Assembly (NCBI GenBank): GCA_905197115.1
Contig: CAJJXN010000009.1
Coordinates: 1-34,634, forward strand
Origin: an uncultured Bacillota bacterium
Lineage (GTDB): Bacteria > Bacillota_I > Bacilli_A > RFN20 > CAG-631
Length of the DNA: 34,634 nucleotides
Direction: 5' to 3'
Shown: one piece after another, positions 8,429 to 16,876 of the stretch
How positions within the stretch are numbered: position 1 is the stretch's first letter
Layout of the letters: every line of letters begins with the position of its first letter
Translations under genes and position numbers: made by a program
Notes under the pieces: generated by a model
Seen by the model: the letters and a program-made list of their open reading frames with translations, nothing else
Databases searched by the model: none
What the model was told of the DNA's origin: nothing

Positions 8429-9868
8429 TTATTTGCTAACGACTAAAATTGTATTCATCACTTTTCTTGAGTTTTCTACTACATAAGCTTGTCCATAATC
8501 AGCAGAACGAACTTTTACAACCATTTGACCTGCGCGATTCACTAATAATTGTGTTGAACCTCCGCCATCAAAGTTTGCGGCATTATAAGCTCCATAGTAT
8601 CGCATAAAATCAGCTAACTCTTCTAAATTAACGCCCGTATTAATTGTAACACCAGTAATATGACTATAGTATTCTAAATCTTCTACAGAAACAATCATCA
8701 CTTTACCATCATTTTTTACACCAATAGCTGTACGTGGAACTCTTTCGGCTGCTCTATTTGAAGTTTCCTTTGCTACTGTAGGAGCAAGTTGACCTTCTTC
8801 TACAAGAGCATGTCTTGCACCTAAAATCGTATCATAATAGTTCCATGTGCCATCTTTGGATTTAATAAACCCTACCGCAATTTGTGTTCCTTCTACAATT
8901 TTGTCCTTTAAACTATCTGGAATTGATAAATAAGTAACTTTTTTAGAAGGTTGTAATTTTTGAGCAGTCGTCACTTCAAAAATATCACTCACATGCGCTT
9001 TTAAAACATTATTTTCTAAAGTATTTGTTGTTAATTCAACAATCGTTTGATTAGAAACTGTAGCTTCCTTACGATAAATCCAGTTGGAGACAGTTTCAGT
9101 CACATTTCCATCAATGGAAACATCAAATAATTCACTATTACACTCTCTATCATAAATTTCTAAGCCATAACTTAAAGTGCTTTCTACGTTTTCTTTTTGA
9201 TCTTTTGATTTAGTCATCGTTGCCACTTGTGCTTGTTCGCCACTTACTCCAAAAAGGTAAGGTGAACTTTTTGGAACATCGTTATAGTTAACAGTATGTC
9301 CATTTTTTAAAATCACACCATCTTTCACAAAGGCATTTACGGTTACATCGCCATAAAAGTCAGCATTTGTAGCCATATAAACTTGCTTGTCAGGATTATC
9401 ATTTTTCCAAGCATTTACCTGTGAAATAATTTTAGATGTTTTACTATAACCTACAGGACTTGTTGTGTTTTCATAACTACCTGCTACAATTTTAGCTTTC
9501 GTTAAATCAACTTCTGTTACAAATACTGTAATATGTTTTCCAATCGCAACTGTATTTAAATCATATTGTACCTTATAGAGGTTCACTCCTTCGCCTAATT
9601 CTTGATTCAATTCTTTTTTATAAGAATTAACATCAAACGTAATAGGTGCATATTCTTCCTCTTTTGGATAAGTGATTGGCGCCGCTTTTGAATTACAAAA
9701 TTCACATTCTTTTGGTGGTTCAACTACTGTACTTGTAGATGAATTACTCACTGTAGGTAAAGTTGAATTTCCATAACTAGTAGAATTTTCTGATTGTTGT
9801 TGTTTATTACATCCAGCAATTAATGTTAAAAGCAAAGCCGATAATCCAATACAAATTCTTTTATTCAT
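8429..9868 (-). CDS. Phosphodiester glycosidase family (NAGPA-domain) lipoprotein
   Basis: A 479-aa lipoprotein (lipobox LIAGC, Cys20) with a low-complexity Ser/Thr/Asn spacer. The NAGPA/DUF2233 domain fills most of the rest: YMATNADFYGDV, RTAIGVKNDGKVMIV, and the family's signature NFDGGGSTQL at residues 432-441. The family includes the human uncovering enzyme that removes GlcNAc from a phosphodiester, and bacterial exo-phosphodiester glycosidases. The likely role is cleavage of sugar-phosphodiester bonds outside the membrane. It is the first gene of the operon, 57 bases after the predicted transcription start. AAGGAGG is 6-7 bases before the ATG. Linking it to teichoic-acid-like or phosphoglycan substrates is inference from the family and the neighbours. 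Confidence 0.88.
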   Translation of the reverse strand: MNKRICIGLSALLLTLIAGCNKQQQSENSTSYGNSTLPTVSNSSTSTVVEPPKECEFCNSKAAPITYPKEEEYAPITFDVNSYKKELNQELGEGVNLYKVQYDLNTVAIGKHITVFVTEVDLTKAKIVAGSYENTTSPVGYSKTSKIISQVNAWKNDNPDKQVYMATNADFYGDVTVNAFVKDGVILKNGHTVNYNDVPKSSPYLFGVSGEQAQVATMTKSKDQKENVESTLSYGLEIYDRECNSELFDVSIDGNVTETVSNWIYRKEATVSNQTIVELTTNTLENNVLKAHVSDIFEVTTAQKLQPSKKVTYLSIPDSLKDKIVEGTQIAVGFIKSKDGTWNYYDTILGARHALVEEGQLAPTVAKETSNRAAERVPRTAIGVKNDGKVMIVSVEDLEYYSHITGVTINTGVNLEELADFMRYYGAYNAANFDGGGSTQLLVNRAGQMVVKVRSADYGQAYVVENSRKVMNTILVVSK

Positions 9869-9931
9869 TTTAATCCTCCTTCTTTTATTTTTAGCAAATA
9901 ATATTTTATATTATTCGATTGGTTCTTAGAT

Positions 9932-9960
9932 ATTATAGCATATAATTTTTACCTAGACTA
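9932..9960 (-). promoter_or_regulatory. Promoter of the uptake operon (extended -10)
   Basis: On the minus strand TGCTATAAT gives an extended -10 (TATAAT at 9932-9937, TG at 9939-9940). The -35 region 17 bases upstream (TAGTCT) is poor, which is common with extended -10 promoters. The start of transcription would be near 9925, giving a leader of about 57 bases. Confidence 0.6.
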
Positions 9961-9984
9961 TAAAAAAATTATTTTTTTATTCAT

Positions 9985-9998
9985 TTAAAGCGTTTTCA
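9985..9998 (-). promoter_or_regulatory. cre-like site (CcpA or LacI-family operator)
   Basis: The minus strand reads TGAAAACGCTTTAA, which differs from the catabolite-response consensus TGWAANCGNTNWCA at one position. It lies about 66 bases upstream of the predicted start of the uptake operon. That position fits activation or looping better than simple promoter block. A dedicated LacI-type regulator is an alternative. Confidence 0.5.
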
Positions 9999-10023
9999 TT
10001 TTGCTATATTCTCATTTTATGCA

Positions 10024-10037
10024 AAAAAACGCTTTTT
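10024..10037 (+). promoter_or_regulatory. Second CG-centred half-matching operator-like site
   Basis: AAAACGCTTT at 10026-10035 is an exact inverted copy of the core of the cre-like site, 39 bp away centre to centre. Its flanks are plain A and T runs, so it is a weaker match to cre. The pair could also fold in RNA downstream of dusB, but no U run follows, so I do not call it a terminator. Confidence 0.3.
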
Positions 10038-10063
10038 TTTATTACTTTTTTATGATTTTATAA

Positions 10064-11038
10064 TTAAAATTTTTTTCTTAAATTGTTCAAAATTTCTAAA
10101 AATTCTGCATAAGTTGTAATTTGAGATATATTTTTTCGAATATTAGCTGAATCATAAAAAGATTTTAAAAACCATCCTGCTTGTTGTCTTAATTCGCGAA
10201 TTGCGGTATATTCTCCTTTTAAGTCAGTTAAATCTTTTGCATAATTCAATAAAATATCAATTTTTGATTCTATCGATAAATTAGGCAACAATTCACCAGT
10301 CTTCAAAAAATGATTAATTTGCTTAAAAAGATAAGGATTTCCATAAGATCCACGGCCAATCATAACTGCATCACAGCCCGTTTTTGTCAACACTTCTTTT
10401 GCTAATTGAGGCGTTGTTATATCCCCATTAGCGATAACAGGAAAATCTTTTAACTCTTCTTTAATTTGACGAATGATATCATAATTTACTTTTCCAGCAT
10501 ATAAATCAGTTTTCGTTCGTCCATGAATACAAATCGCACTTGCACCTGCTTTTTTTATCAATTTAGCCACCTTTAAAGCATTAATATGATTGTGATCCCA
10601 GCCAATTCTTATTTTAACTGTAACTGGTTTTTTTACGTTTTCAACGACAGATTTAACAGTTTCATAAATACGGTTTTCATCAAGTAAATAATCACTTCCA
10701 GCTCTTGCTTTTAATACTTTTGGTACTGGACAGCCCATATTGATATCAATAATATCTGCATCTGTTTGCTCATCCACAAATTTTGCGGCATGAATCAAAG
10801 TTGGAATATCTCCGCCAAAAATTTGAATAGCTATTGGATGTTCATTTTCGTCGATTTTAGCGAGAGAAAGTGTCTTTTTATCCTTATAAAATATTCCTTT
10901 ATCGCTAATCATTTCACTATAGACCATAGCAGCTCCATATTGTTTACACATCTTCCGATATGCCAAATTGGTCACTCCAGCCATAGGAGCAAGTACTACT
11001 TGACCATCAATTTTTACATTTTTTATATAAAAAGACAC
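10064..11038 (-). CDS. dusB: tRNA-dihydrouridine synthase (DusB type)
   Basis: FMN-dependent reductase that makes dihydrouridine in tRNA, 324 aa, the usual length. VVLAPMAGVTNLAYRKMC marks the N-terminal FMN site. NMGCPVPKV carries the catalytic Cys103. ICIHGRTKTDLYAGK, VIANGDI and VMIGRGSYGNPYLF are the later FMN and tRNA-facing motifs. The start is a GTG, chosen because AAAGGA lies 9 bases upstream and the next in-frame Met is inside the APMAG motif. It begins only about 25 bases after the serS terminator, so it may be expressed by readthrough. A run of A and T follows the stop, and the uptake-operon control region lies between this gene and the operon. Confidence 0.93.
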   Translation of the reverse strand: MSFYIKNVKIDGQVVLAPMAGVTNLAYRKMCKQYGAAMVYSEMISDKGIFYKDKKTLSLAKIDENEHPIAIQIFGGDIPTLIHAAKFVDEQTDADIIDINMGCPVPKVLKARAGSDYLLDENRIYETVKSVVENVKKPVTVKIRIGWDHNHINALKVAKLIKKAGASAICIHGRTKTDLYAGKVNYDIIRQIKEELKDFPVIANGDITTPQLAKEVLTKTGCDAVMIGRGSYGNPYLFKQINHFLKTGELLPNLSIESKIDILLNYAKDLTDLKGEYTAIRELRQQAGWFLKSFYDSANIRKNISQITTYAEFLEILNNLRKKF

Positions 11039-11062
11039 TTAAACCAAATCCTTTCAATACAG

Positions 11063-11089
11063 AAAAATGCACGATTTGAGTGCATTTTT
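11063..11089 (-). terminator. Terminator after serS
   Basis: AAAAATGCAC pairs perfectly with GTGCATTTTT around a 7-base loop, 6 bases after the serS stop. The T-rich right arm makes a good intrinsic terminator on the minus strand, and the symmetry would let it work both ways. Confidence 0.8.
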
Positions 11090-11094
11090 ATTAG

Positions 11095-12372
11095 TTATTT
11101 TATAATTGTCTTACCACCCATATAAGGTTGTAAAGCTTTTGGAATATTGACACTTCCATCTTCATTCAAGTTGTTTTCTAAGAAAGCAATTAACATTCTA
11201 GGAGGCGCTACCACTGTATTATTTAAAGTATGAGCAAAATATTTTCCTTTTTCTCCATTTACGCGAATTCCAAGTCTTCTTGCTTGAGCATCTGTTAAAT
11301 TAGAACAACTTCCTACTTCAAAATATTTTTGTTGACGAGGGCTCCACGCTTCTACATCAATACTTTTGCTTTTTAAATCAGCTAAATCACCTGAACAACA
11401 TTCTAATGTACGAACAGGTATATCTAATGTTGTAAAGAAATCCACTGTATTTGTATATAATTTTGTAAACCATTCTTTACTTTCTTCTGGTTTACAAACC
11501 ACAATCATTTCTTGCTTTTCAAATTGATGAATACGATAAACGCCTCTTTCTTCGATTCCATGTGCTCCTTTTTCTTTTCTAAAACATGGAGAATAGGATG
11601 TATATACATAAGGTAATTTCTTTTCATCTAAAATTGTATCAATAAATTTACCAATCATCGAATGTTCGCTTGTGCCAATTAAATAAAGATCTTCTCCTTC
11701 AATCTTATACATCATGGCATCCATTTCTTCAAAACTCATTACTCCTGTTACCACATCACTGCGAATCATAAAAGGTGGAACAACATAAGTGAAACCACGG
11801 TCAATCATAAAGTCACGTGCATATGAGATAATTGCTGAATGTAATCGAGCGATATCTCCCATTAAATAATAAAAGCCATTTCCCGCTACTTTTCTAGCGC
11901 TATCTAAATCAATGCCATTTAATCTTTCCATAATCTCTAAGTGATATGGAACATCAAATGGTTTTAACAAAGGTTCACCGTACTTTTTAACTTCTACATT
12001 TTCACTATCATCTTTTCCAATAGGTACAGTTTCATCTATGATGTTTGGTATTTTCATCATGATTTCTTTTAATTTTGCCTTTGTACTTTCTTCCACAACT
12101 TCTAAATCTTTTAATTGTTGATCAATTGCAGCAATTTCTTTTTTTACTTCTTCTGCTTGTTGTTTTTGACCTGTTGCGAAAAGTTTACCAATTTCTTTAC
12201 TTAAACTATTTTTCTTTCCTCTTAAATCACTTGCTTGTGTGATATATTTACGACTTAAGATGTCTAATTCATAAGCTTCATCCACAAGAGGTAATTTGTG
12301 ATCTTGAAATTTCTTTTTAATATTTTCTTTTACGAATTCTTTGTTCGTTCTTATTAATGCAATATCAATCAT
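11095..12372 (-). CDS. serS: Serine--tRNA ligase
   Basis: Class II synthetase that charges tRNA-Ser, 425 aa from the chosen start. The N-terminal long coiled-coil arm covers about residues 25-110. Class II motif 2 appears as FRKEKGAHGIEERGVYRIHQ, the TxE serine-site loop as IGTSEHSMIG, and motif 3 as APPRMLIAFLENN. The start is the ATG at 12372 with GGAGGG just upstream. An in-frame ATG four codons earlier is itself part of the ribosome-binding site and is not used. It lies 30 bases after gyrA with a parS-like site in the gap. No T-box leader is visible, so it is probably carried on the gyrase transcript. Confidence 0.97.
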   Translation of the reverse strand: MIDIALIRTNKEFVKENIKKKFQDHKLPLVDEAYELDILSRKYITQASDLRGKKNSLSKEIGKLFATGQKQQAEEVKKEIAAIDQQLKDLEVVEESTKAKLKEIMMKIPNIIDETVPIGKDDSENVEVKKYGEPLLKPFDVPYHLEIMERLNGIDLDSARKVAGNGFYYLMGDIARLHSAIISYARDFMIDRGFTYVVPPFMIRSDVVTGVMSFEEMDAMMYKIEGEDLYLIGTSEHSMIGKFIDTILDEKKLPYVYTSYSPCFRKEKGAHGIEERGVYRIHQFEKQEMIVVCKPEESKEWFTKLYTNTVDFFTTLDIPVRTLECCSGDLADLKSKSIDVEAWSPRQQKYFEVGSCSNLTDAQARRLGIRVNGEKGKYFAHTLNNTVVAPPRMLIAFLENNLNEDGSVNIPKALQPYMGGKTIIK

Positions 12373-12384
12373 TTTGCCCTCCAA

Positions 12385-12400
12385 TGTTCCACGTAGAACA
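12385..12400. other. parS-like site (candidate ParB/Spo0J binding site)
   Basis: TGTTCCACGTAGAACA differs by one base from TGTTCCACGTGGAACA, a parS form used in other bacteria, and by two bases from the Bacillus subtilis consensus TGTTNCACGTGAAACA. The inverted repeat extends to 20 bp with AA/TT at the ends. It fills the gap between the gyrA stop and the serS ribosome-binding site. No U run follows on the transcribed strand, so it is not a terminator. The location beside gyrase genes, often origin-proximal, agrees with parS. Confidence 0.55.
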
Positions 12401-12402
12401 TT

Positions 12403-14910
12403 TTATTCTTGTTCATTGTTTTCGACTGCTTTTTCTTCTACTATTTCTTCTGTTTCTTCTTTAGAAGTAACGGCTAAAGAAGAAACTTCTTGACCTTCAC
12501 TTAATTTAATAATTCGAACACCCAATGTATTTCTACCTGCTTTTTTCACTTGTTCTAAAGAAGTTCGAATGACAATTCCTTGATTTGTAACAACTAAAAT
12601 GTCTTCGTCACCACGAACCGCTTTAATATTGGATAAAGCACCATTTTTTTCTGTTGTCTTCATGGTTAGAACCCCTTGACTGCCTCGATTTGTTAATCGA
12701 TAATCAAGTATTGGAGACATTTTTCCATAACCATTTTTACTTATCACTAAAATTAAATCACCTTCAAGCGAGGTTGCAACACCAACGACTTCGCCACCAT
12801 TGACATTAATTCCTTTTACCCCTGATGCGGTTCTTCCCATTGCTCGAACATCTTTTTCTTTAAAACGAACAACTTTCCCATTTGAAGATGCAATTAAAAT
12901 TTCAGCAGTGCCATCAGTTAATTTTACATCAATTAATTCATCGCCTTCTCTTAATCCGATAGCGATTTTTCCTTTTTGACGTATATTTTCAAATTCTTTT
13001 ACAGCCACTCTTTTTACTATTCCATCTTTTGTAACAAAGACAAGCGTTGCGTTTTCGTCATATTCATTTAATGAAATAATAGAGCGAACTTTTTCTGTAC
13101 TATCCATATTTAATAAATTAATAACTGGAATGCCTTTTGCAGTTCTTCCATATTCTGGAATTTGATGTCCTCGAATACGATATACTTTTCCAAAGTTAGT
13201 GAAAAACATCACATCGGTATGTGTATTAGAAACTACAATTTTATCGACTATGTCTTCTTCATTTGTAGTCATACCTTTAATGCCTTTACCTCCGCGATTT
13301 TGAGTCTTATAAGTATCTTCAGGCACTCTTTTAATATAACCATTAATTGTTAAAGTAACAATAATATCTTCTTTTGTAATTAAATCTTCGTCATCAATAT
13401 TGAAATCACCCATTATAATTTCACTTCTACGTTCATCATTATAACGATTTTTAATATCAATTAATTCATTTTTAACGATTTCAAATATTCTTTCATCACT
13501 TGCTAAAATCGCTTTGTATTCATCTACTTGAGCTTCTAAGTTTTGACATTTAACTTCTGTTTTTTCGATTTCCAATGCAGATAAACGACCTAAACTCATA
13601 GATACAATCGCTTTCGCTTGACGCTCACTTAAATTAAAGCGTTCCATTAAAGCACTTTGTGACTCGTCCACATTTTTAGAGGCACGAATAATTTTGATGA
13701 CTTCATCTATGTTTTCAATCGCGATTATAATTCCTTTTAACACATGTAATTCATCTTCTGCTTTTTTAAGATCAAATTGGGTGCGTCGACGAATGACATC
13801 TTTTTGATGTTGTAAATAATAAGTTAACATTTCTTTTACTGGTAATACCTTAGGTTCGCCATCTACTAAAGCTAACATATTAATTCCATAACTTACTTGT
13901 AATTGAGTTAACTTGAACAATTGATTTAAAACAACTTCAGGAACGACATCTTTTCTTAATTCAATGACTACTCGAATATCTTCTCCACTGGATTCATCAC
14001 GTAAATCTGTAATTCCATCTATAACTTTATCCCGTGCTAACTCTGCAATTTTTTCAATCATCACAGTTTTATTTACTTGATATGGAATTTCACTTACAAT
14101 AATTTTACTTTTACCATTCGTTAAATTTTCAATGGATGTTTTTGAACGTAAAATAATTGTTCCATTCCCTGTTTCATATGCTTTTTTAATACCTGATTTT
14201 CCTAAAATATAAGCTCCTGTTGGAAAGTCAGGACCTTTTAAAATTTGCATTAGTTCAACTATTTCAATTTCAGGATTTTCTGCAATTGCTAAAATAGCAT
14301 CAATTGCTTCTCCTAAATTATGAGGCGGAATATTTGTCGCCATTCCAACTGCAATTCCTGTTGAGCCATTGACTAAAATATTTGGAAATTTAGAAGGTAA
14401 AACCACCGGTTCTTCTTCTTCACCATCATAGTTAGGCATAAAATCAACTGTATCTGAATCTAAATCCTTTACCATTTCCATGGCAATTTTAGACATTCTT
14501 GCTTCCGTATAACGCATAGCAGCTGCGCCATCACCATCAATAGAGCCAAAGTTTCCATGACCATCTACTAAAGGATAACGAGTCGAGAAATTTTGTGCTA
14601 AACGTACCATTGCTTCATAAATTGCACTATCTCCATGAGGGTGATATTTCCCCATTACATCCCCAACAATACGTGCCGATTTTTTATAGGGACTTCCCGC
14701 ATTCATTTTTGCTTCACTCATACCAAATAAAATACGACGATGTACTGGTTTTAATCCATCTTTAACATCAGGAAGTGCACGTGCAACAATAACGGACATT
14801 GCATATTCTAAGAATGACGTTTTTACTTCATTCGAAAGGTTTACGATTTGAATTCCTTTTTCGGCTTCTTGTGCTTCATGTTCAGCAAATTCTTTTAAAT
14901 CTTCTTTCAT
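12403..14910 (-). CDS. gyrA: DNA gyrase subunit A
   Basis: Breakage-reunion subunit of gyrase, 835 aa, normal length. RYTEAR carries the catalytic Tyr134. The quinolone region keeps Ser95 and Glu99 (HPHGDSAIYEA), the wild-type residues. The C-terminal wrapping domain has the GyrA box as QNRGGKGIKG at 537-546, which separates gyrase from topoisomerase IV ParC. The tail is strongly acidic (residues 812-835). GGAGGTG is 5-6 bases before the ATG. It sits 16 bases after gyrB. A supercoiling-sensitive control of the recF-gyrB-gyrA operon is likely from other bacteria, but only the upstream palindrome hints at regulation here. Confidence 0.98.
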   Translation of the reverse strand: MKEDLKEFAEHEAQEAEKGIQIVNLSNEVKTSFLEYAMSVIVARALPDVKDGLKPVHRRILFGMSEAKMNAGSPYKKSARIVGDVMGKYHPHGDSAIYEAMVRLAQNFSTRYPLVDGHGNFGSIDGDGAAAMRYTEARMSKIAMEMVKDLDSDTVDFMPNYDGEEEEPVVLPSKFPNILVNGSTGIAVGMATNIPPHNLGEAIDAILAIAENPEIEIVELMQILKGPDFPTGAYILGKSGIKKAYETGNGTIILRSKTSIENLTNGKSKIIVSEIPYQVNKTVMIEKIAELARDKVIDGITDLRDESSGEDIRVVIELRKDVVPEVVLNQLFKLTQLQVSYGINMLALVDGEPKVLPVKEMLTYYLQHQKDVIRRRTQFDLKKAEDELHVLKGIIIAIENIDEVIKIIRASKNVDESQSALMERFNLSERQAKAIVSMSLGRLSALEIEKTEVKCQNLEAQVDEYKAILASDERIFEIVKNELIDIKNRYNDERRSEIIMGDFNIDDEDLITKEDIIVTLTINGYIKRVPEDTYKTQNRGGKGIKGMTTNEEDIVDKIVVSNTHTDVMFFTNFGKVYRIRGHQIPEYGRTAKGIPVINLLNMDSTEKVRSIISLNEYDENATLVFVTKDGIVKRVAVKEFENIRQKGKIAIGLREGDELIDVKLTDGTAEILIASSNGKVVRFKEKDVRAMGRTASGVKGINVNGGEVVGVATSLEGDLILVISKNGYGKMSPILDYRLTNRGSQGVLTMKTTEKNGALSNIKAVRGDEDILVVTNQGIVIRTSLEQVKKAGRNTLGVRIIKLSEGQEVSSLAVTSKEETEEIVEEKAVENNEQE

Positions 14911-14926
14911 TTTTACACCTCCATTT

Positions 14927-16876
14927 TTAAATATCTAAATTTGTAACAAATTTTGCATTATCTAAGATATATTTCTTTCTAGGTTCAACTTTTTCGCCCA
15001 TTAGCATATCAAACACACGATCCGCTTCAATGGCATCATCCATTGAAACTCTAAGTAGCGTCCGATAAGCTGGGTCCATGGTTGTTTCACTTAATTGTTG
15101 ATAATCCATTTCTCCAAGACCTTTATAACGTTGAATATTAGCTTTTCCAGTGATACGTTTACGAATTTCTTCTAATTGTGCATCGTTATAGGCATATTCT
15201 ACCGTTTTTCCATACTCTACTTTATATAAAGGTGGTTGAGCAATATAAACATGTCCTGCTTCAATTAAAGGTTGCATATAACGATAAAAGAAAGTTAGTA
15301 ACAAAATACGAATATGAGAACCATCTACATCGGCATCGGTCATGATAATAACTTTGTGATAACGAAGTTTTTCAATATTAAATTCTTCATGAATGCCTGT
15401 TCCTAAAGCAGTGATGATATTGCCAATTTCAGCATTTTCAAACACACGATGTGGATTCGCTTTTTCAACATTAATAATTTTACCTCTCAATGGTAAAATA
15501 GCTTGATATTCACGTACACGGCCTTGTTTTGCACTACCACCAGCTGAATCCCCTTCGACAATAAACATTTCACATAAGGAAGCATCCTTACTTGAGCAAT
15601 CCGCTAATTTTCCAGGAAGAGTGGAGAATTCTAAAGCCCCTTTTCTTCTTGTTTGTTCTCTTGCTCTTTTAGCGGCTAAACGTGCTTTATTTGCAAGCAT
15701 GGCTTTATCCACGATAATTTTTGCTTCAGCAGGATTTTCCATTAAGAAACGTTGAACTTGATCTCCAAAAATGGAACTTGCTAATTTTCTAACTTCTGAA
15801 TTTCCTAATTTTCCTTTTGTTTGTCCCTCATATTGTGGGTCTGGATGTTTAATCGATATAATAGCCGTCATACCTTCTTTAATATCATCCCATTGAAGAT
15901 TTTCATCATTATCTTTCAACATCTTTTTATCTCTAGCATAATTATTAATCACACGAACTAACGCTAAACGGAAACCTTCTTCATGTGTTCCTCCTTCGCG
16001 TGTATTAATATTATTACAGAATGAATATAAACTTGGAATATAGCCTTCGTTGTATTGAATAACTCCTTCAACAGCGATGATTTCTTTTTTACCACGCACG
16101 TCTGTTTCTTCTTCACCTTTAACGTGAATAATGTGGTCATGAATTGGTGTTTTATTAGCATTGATAAATTTAATATATTCTTCTAAACCAATTTCAAATA
16201 AGAATTCATCTTTTTTTCCACTTTCCGTTCTTAAATCTGCAACTGTCAATTTAATTCCTTCATTTAAGAAAGCTAATTGGCGTGTTCTTTCCATTAATAT
16301 TTCATAGTCGTATTCTTGCGTTTCTTCAAAAATAGAAGCATCTGCTTTAAAACGAACGGTGGTTCCTGTATCACTTGGATCTACATTACCAATAATTTTT
16401 AAATGGCCATCTGGATGCCCACCATTGATAAATTTTTGATAATATAAATTACCATCTCTTTTTACCCAAACTTCTAAATATTCAGACAAAGCATTTACTA
16501 CAGAAGCCCCTACACCGTGAAGTCCTCCTGAAACTTTATAACCGCCGCCTTCTCCAAACTTACCTCCAGCATGTAAAACGGTATAGATTGTTTCGACAGT
16601 GGAGATGCCTGTTTTTGGATGAATACCCGTTGGAACTCCACGACCATGGTCTATAACTTCAATAACATTATCTTTTAAGATACTAATATTGATTTCTTTT
16701 CCATATCCTGCCATCGCTTCATCAATCGCATTATCTACTATTTCCCACACGAGATGATGAAGTCCTGTCTTGGATGTAGTTCCAATATACATCCCTGGTC
16801 TTTTTCTTACTGCTTCAAGTCCTTCTAAAACTTGAATATCACTCTCATTATAATGTGTTGTTTTATTTTCATCCAT
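14927..16876 (-). CDS. gyrB: DNA gyrase subunit B
   Basis: ATPase subunit of gyrase, 649 aa. The GHKL ATP site shows EIVDNAIDEA (Asn49 region), DHGRGVPTG and GGLHGVGASVVNALS. The transducer ends with the expected QTKGKLGNSEV stretch. The TOPRIM part has EGDSAGGSAKQGR, PLRGKIINVEKA and the DADVDGSHIR metal site. It overlaps the end of recF by 8 bases (ATGGATGA), with AAGGAGAG about 11 bases before the ATG inside recF. The neighbours recF and gyrA make gyrB more likely than parE. Confidence 0.98.
   Translation of the reverse strand: MDENKTTHYNESDIQVLEGLEAVRKRPGMYIGTTSKTGLHHLVWEIVDNAIDEAMAGYGKEINISILKDNVIEVIDHGRGVPTGIHPKTGISTVETIYTVLHAGGKFGEGGGYKVSGGLHGVGASVVNALSEYLEVWVKRDGNLYYQKFINGGHPDGHLKIIGNVDPSDTGTTVRFKADASIFEETQEYDYEILMERTRQLAFLNEGIKLTVADLRTESGKKDEFLFEIGLEEYIKFINANKTPIHDHIIHVKGEEETDVRGKKEIIAVEGVIQYNEGYIPSLYSFCNNINTREGGTHEEGFRLALVRVINNYARDKKMLKDNDENLQWDDIKEGMTAIISIKHPDPQYEGQTKGKLGNSEVRKLASSIFGDQVQRFLMENPAEAKIIVDKAMLANKARLAAKRAREQTRRKGALEFSTLPGKLADCSSKDASLCEMFIVEGDSAGGSAKQGRVREYQAILPLRGKIINVEKANPHRVFENAEIGNIITALGTGIHEEFNIEKLRYHKVIIMTDADVDGSHIRILLLTFFYRYMQPLIEAGHVYIAQPPLYKVEYGKTVEYAYNDAQLEEIRKRITGKANIQRYKGLGEMDYQQLSETTMDPAYRTLLRVSMDDAIEADRVFDMLMGEKVEPRKKYILDNAKFVTNLDI

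Noticed and set aside
9987..10035. Long hairpin between dusB and the uptake operon as the dusB terminator
   Set aside because: The stem would be 10 bp plus 5 bp with a bulge, but the bases after it are A-rich on the transcribed strand; a pair of operators explains the CG-centred cores better.
11810..11823. CACGTG core near 11813 as a second parS site
   Set aside because: The flanks do not match beyond the six-base core, and it lies in conserved serS coding sequence.
12385..12402. The gyrA-serS palindrome as a transcription terminator
   Set aside because: On the transcribed strand it is followed by the GGAGGG ribosome-binding site and not by U; the core CACGT fits parS better.
11095..12402. 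T-box leader before serS
   Set aside because: Only 30 bases separate gyrA and serS, too short for a T-box.
13162..13353. Plus-strand open frame opposite gyrA
   Set aside because: It lies wholly inside the conserved gyrA frame, has no ribosome-binding site and no recognisable motif; it is a shadow frame, like several others opposite long genes.
15709..15718. DnaA-box-like TTATCCACG in gyrB
   Set aside because: Single copy inside conserved coding sequence; no cluster of boxes and no AT-rich unwinding element, so no origin is called.
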